NCBI RefSeq assembly: GCF_003970915.1 | Contig: NZ_RXOF01000001.1 | Span: forward strand, 434,001 to 498,000 | Direction of reading: 5' to 3' | Length of the DNA: 64,000 nt | Source of the DNA: Hymenobacter gummosus | Lineage (GTDB): Bacteria; Bacteroidota; Bacteroidia; Cytophagales; Hymenobacteraceae | In this document: positions 61,137 to 64,000 of the stretch, piece after piece | How the letters are laid out: each line of letters opens with the position of its first letter | Position numbering within the stretch: position 1 is the stretch's first letter | Made by a program: the position numbers and the translations under genes | Notes under the pieces: model-generated | What the model was told of the DNA's origin: nothing | The model's database searches: none | The model's input: the letters and a program-made list of their open reading frames with translations, nothing else

Positions 61137-63968
61137 CTAGGCGGCCAGCAGCTCGTCGTTGTCGTCGGCAGAGGCGGCCGCAGCGGCGGAGGCCGGGCGG
61201 CGGCGCAGGGCGTACACCACCCCGCCCACAATTACCAGCAGCAGCAGCCCCGACGAAATCATCGAAATGGTGTTGCCGACGGTGTAGGACTTGGGCTCAA
61301 ACCGGAACTCTACCGTGTGCTGCCCGGCCGGGATGGGCAGGGCGCGCAGCACGTAGTTGGCGCGCAGGTGGGGCGTGAGCTGCTCGTCGATGTAGGCGTT
61401 CCAGCCGTCGGCGTAGTAGATTTCGGAGAAGACGGCCAGGCCGTTCTGGGCGGCATTTACCTGGTACTTCAGCTCGTTGGGCGAGTAGCTGGTGAGCTGA
61501 ATGGTGGAGCCGGCCGGGTTGTAGATGGTGGTGGTTTGCTGCGGAAACTTGCTCACGTCCACCACGGCCGTGGTGGCCGGGTCGAAGGTGCTGAGGGCGG
61601 CCATTTCCTGGTCGGGGTTCTGCACCGGCTGCACCCGGGCCACAAACCAGGCGTTGCCCAGGGCCCCGGCGTTCGGAATGGCCTGCGTCTCGCCGTTCTG
61701 CTGGGGCGGGGTGATGAGGTAGCGGGTGTTGAGCATGTTCAGCACCCGGGGCGTGCCCACCTGGCCGGTGGTCGAGAGCTGCTGCATCATCTGCTGCATC
61801 TCGGGGCTGATCTGCCGCTCAATCAGCTCCTGGTAGCGGCGCAGCTTGGCCCCGTGGTAGCCCCCGATGCTGCGGTGCAGGTAGGAAGTCTGCGCGTCGT
61901 TGAAGGGGTTGGCCAGGTTCAGCACCCGGTAGTGCAGGGTCTTGTCGGCCAGAATCTGCTCGTCGGCCTTGGTGGGCTGAAACTGCTCGGCCACGGTCTG
62001 GGTGGTGAAGTTGTTTTCGCCCAGGTAGCGCTTGTCGGCCGTCCACAGGTCGGCCAGGGTGAGCAGGCCCACCAGCGAGGCGGCCACCGTCACACTCAGC
62101 TTGCGGCCTAGGTAGAACCACAGCACTGCCGCCGCCGCCACGATAAAGAAGATGGAACGGAACACGTCGGCGCGCATGAGGGCGGCGCGGTCCTGGCGCA
62201 GGGCGTCGAGCGGGAAGCCCTGGGGCAGCTGGCTGTCTACTTCTCCCGAGAAGTTCGTGTATCCACCCAGCTGGTAGGCGACGAAGGCCAATCCAAGCAC
62301 CACTCCCCCAATCAACATTTTGGCAACTGAGGAGCTAAGCGCATGCCGCATCCGGAGCCATAGGCCACCACCAATTAGCAGAATGGCCCCGAGGCTGTAT
62401 AAAACTTCTTTTGATAGGCCTTGTGGCTGCGCGTTATCAGGCAAAGCAGGGTCAGTACCTAAATTAAATACCATTAGCAGCAAACAGAAACCGCCCACAA
62501 AGCCCACGGCCATGAGCAGGTGACGGCGCATGCCGGCCACTTCGGGCGTATCCTTCTGGGCCGCGGGCAGGCCGGCCACCAGCGGCGCGGCCGTAGCGGC
62601 CGGACGGGCGCGCAGCACCCGGGCCAGGGCCAGCACCGCCAGCAGCGGCATGGCCAGTTGGGCAATGGTCAGCGCCATCGACACCGCCCGGAACTTGTTG
62701 TAGCCCGGGAAGAAGTCGAACATCAGGTCATTGAAGGAGGCGAAGTTCTTGCCCCAGGCCAGCACAATCGAGAGGATAGTAGCGGCCAGCAGCCAGGTGC
62801 GGGTGCGGCGGTCGGCCACCATCACGCCGAGCACGAACAGCAGCACCACCACCGCCCCGATGTACACCGGGCCGCTGGTAATGGGCTGGTCGCCCCAGTA
62901 GGTGGGCATGCCGGCCAGGTACTGGTCGAGCTGCGCGGGGTCCACCATCGTGCTCAGGGCGCGGCCGGTGTTGGAGTCGGCGTCGAGCTTGCCCGTGGAG
63001 GCCCCGCCGTAGTAGTTGGGCACGAGCAGCGTAATCGTCTCGCCGATACCGTAGCTGTAGGAGAAGGCGTAGTCGTGGTCGAGGCCCGAGCCGCCTTCCG
63101 GGGCCGGGGCGGCCGGCGCCTGCCCGGGCTGGGCCGGAGCTGCCGTTTTCAGCTCCGAGCGGCCCCGGATGCTGTATTTGCCCCACTCGGCGGTGGTGTA
63201 CAGGCGGCCGAAGCTCACGCCCACGGCCAGCACTGCCCCCAGGGCCAGCACGGCGGTATTCTTCAGGAAAGGCGCCAGGCGCTTTTCGCGCAGGGCGTAA
63301 ATCAGCTCCACCACCCCGAACACCAGCACCAGCAGCAGCAGGTAGTAGGTGATTTGCAGGTGGTTGGCCCGGATGTTCATGGTCAGCCCCAGGGCGAAGA
63401 GTACCCCGCCGACGAGCCGGTCGCGCCGGAACGTGACCAGCAGGCCCGCCAGCACCAGCGGCGCGAAGGCCAGGGCGTAGGACTTGGAGTTGTGGCCGGC
63501 GGCCAGGATGATGAGATTGTAGCTGGTAAAGCCCACGGCCACGGCGCCCACCAGGGCCACCACCGGCCGCATGCCGAGGCTAGCAAACAGCAGGTAGCCG
63601 CAGAACAGGGCCGCAAACAGGTTGGCCACTACCGGCGGCAGCCCGAAGGTGAACAGGCTGGTGAGGTACACCGACATGTCGCCCGGGAAGCGGGTGCTGA
63701 TGAGGTAGGTGGGCATACCCGAGAACATGGAGTTGGTCCACAGGGCTTCCTGGCCGGTCTGCTCCCGGTACAGCAGCGCCTCCCGGGCCCCGCCGTTGAA
63801 CTGCACGATGTCGTGCTGGCTGAGCGTTTTGCCCCCGAACACGATGGGCGAGAAGTACAGCACGGCCAGCACGAGCAGGAAAGCCACGGCCAGCAGGTGG
63901 GGCAGCAGGCGCTGCCACAGGGGCTGCGGCGCGGCAGCGGCCGCGGTCGGCGGAACGACGGAGGGCAT
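61137..63968 (-). CDS. YfhO-family membrane protein
   Basis: 943 residues with about 12-14 TM helices (first at about 24-46, LLPHLLAVAFLLVLAVLYF). YfhO marks include DIVQFNGGAREALLYREQTGQEALW, MFSGMPTYLIST, AGHNSKSYALAFAPL and a large C-terminal extracytoplasmic region (about 620-900) with EIYYADGWNAYID. YfhO proteins are GT-C-like glycosyltransferases acting on lipid-linked or wall sugars. The C-terminus ends in a short cytoplasmic tail. A patch at about 62290-62490 is AT-richer than the rest. The substrate sugar is unknown. Confidence 0.85.
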   Translation of the reverse strand: MPSVVPPTAAAAAPQPLWQRLLPHLLAVAFLLVLAVLYFSPIVFGGKTLSQHDIVQFNGGAREALLYREQTGQEALWTNSMFSGMPTYLISTRFPGDMSVYLTSLFTFGLPPVVANLFAALFCGYLLFASLGMRPVVALVGAVAVGFTSYNLIILAAGHNSKSYALAFAPLVLAGLLVTFRRDRLVGGVLFALGLTMNIRANHLQITYYLLLLVLVFGVVELIYALREKRLAPFLKNTAVLALGAVLAVGVSFGRLYTTAEWGKYSIRGRSELKTAAPAQPGQAPAAPAPEGGSGLDHDYAFSYSYGIGETITLLVPNYYGGASTGKLDADSNTGRALSTMVDPAQLDQYLAGMPTYWGDQPITSGPVYIGAVVVLLFVLGVMVADRRTRTWLLAATILSIVLAWGKNFASFNDLMFDFFPGYNKFRAVSMALTIAQLAMPLLAVLALARVLRARPAATAAPLVAGLPAAQKDTPEVAGMRRHLLMAVGFVGGFCLLLMVFNLGTDPALPDNAQPQGLSKEVLYSLGAILLIGGGLWLRMRHALSSSVAKMLIGGVVLGLAFVAYQLGGYTNFSGEVDSQLPQGFPLDALRQDRAALMRADVFRSIFFIVAAAAVLWFYLGRKLSVTVAASLVGLLTLADLWTADKRYLGENNFTTQTVAEQFQPTKADEQILADKTLHYRVLNLANPFNDAQTSYLHRSIGGYHGAKLRRYQELIERQISPEMQQMMQQLSTTGQVGTPRVLNMLNTRYLITPPQQNGETQAIPNAGALGNAWFVARVQPVQNPDQEMAALSTFDPATTAVVDVSKFPQQTTTIYNPAGSTIQLTSYSPNELKYQVNAAQNGLAVFSEIYYADGWNAYIDEQLTPHLRANYVLRALPIPAGQHTVEFRFEPKSYTVGNTISMISSGLLLLVIVGGVVYALRRRPASAAAAASADDNDELLAA

Positions 63969-64000
63969 GAGAAGGTAGTCGGTAGTGAGTAAGCGGTATC

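Noticed and set aside
59894-61378. 494-residue ORF in another frame over the second T9SS paralogue
   Set aside because: Arg/Pro/Gly-rich alternate frame of a GC-rich gene; the real frame has a signal peptide and a sorting domain.

Overview
The window is about 64 kb of GC-rich chromosomal DNA from a member of the Bacteroidota, most likely Hymenobacter or a close relative (order Cytophagales). This is inferred from the TAnnTTTG-type -7 boxes, the MurF-Alr fusion, T9SS type A sorting domains, DUF6089, DUF5686 and DUF4230 proteins, a SusC-type TonB receptor with a carboxypeptidase-like N-terminal domain, and the conserved gene order nadK / DUF6089 / uppS / bamA / skp. I saw no rRNA, tRNA, CRISPR array, prophage or IS transposase.

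Layout. (1) 0.1-2.6 kb: divergent glmM and mazG. (2) 2.6-10 kb: a TonB energy-transduction island (exbB, two exbD, two tonB), then a small membrane protein, a PstS-like lipoprotein and a TPR protein. (3) 10-24 kb: a long minus-strand envelope block with rluD, two skp/ompH genes, bamA, uppS, two DUF6089 barrels, nadK, a second Omp85-like protein, a CBS protein, an alpha/beta hydrolase, a TrpG/PabA amidotransferase, a CvpA-like protein and YqeY. (4) 24-32.7 kb: plus-strand pdxJ, then mnmH and selD (2-selenouridine tRNA pathway) interleaved with lipoproteins and a VOC protein, then a TPR histidine kinase, an esterase and an RsmI-like methylase. (5) 32.9-38.8 kb: feoAB, a carboxypeptidase-regulatory-like protein, an OmpA lipoprotein and an alpha/beta hydrolase that lacks its nucleophile serine. 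(6) 38.9-49.4 kb: a TonB receptor, the murF-alr fusion, a DUF5686 protein and two exported ferritin-like proteins. (7) 50-54.3 kb: recX, a zinc-ribbon protein, DUF4230, a D-cysteine desulfhydrase/ACC deaminase homologue, an orphan coiled-coil protein and an XRE regulator. (8) 54.5-61 kb: three tandem T9SS-secreted surface proteins. (9) 61.1-64 kb: a YfhO-family membrane protein.

Most genes serve the cell envelope: precursor supply (GlmM, UppS, MurF-Alr), outer-membrane assembly (BamA, Skp), energised uptake (TonB/ExbBD, receptor, FeoAB) and surface display. The most unusual content is non-coding. At least seven intergenic gaps are filled by long inverted repeats. Their arms are built from different short reiterated words, but the inner ends share a GTC(A/G)TT-like core, and the arms usually contain the stop codon of a flanking gene. 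Other notable signals are two co-varying palindromes between the XRE gene and the first surface-protein gene, a 376-bp identical 3' block in two otherwise diverged surface-protein genes, and an intrinsic terminator upstream of recX with no plus-strand gene before it.
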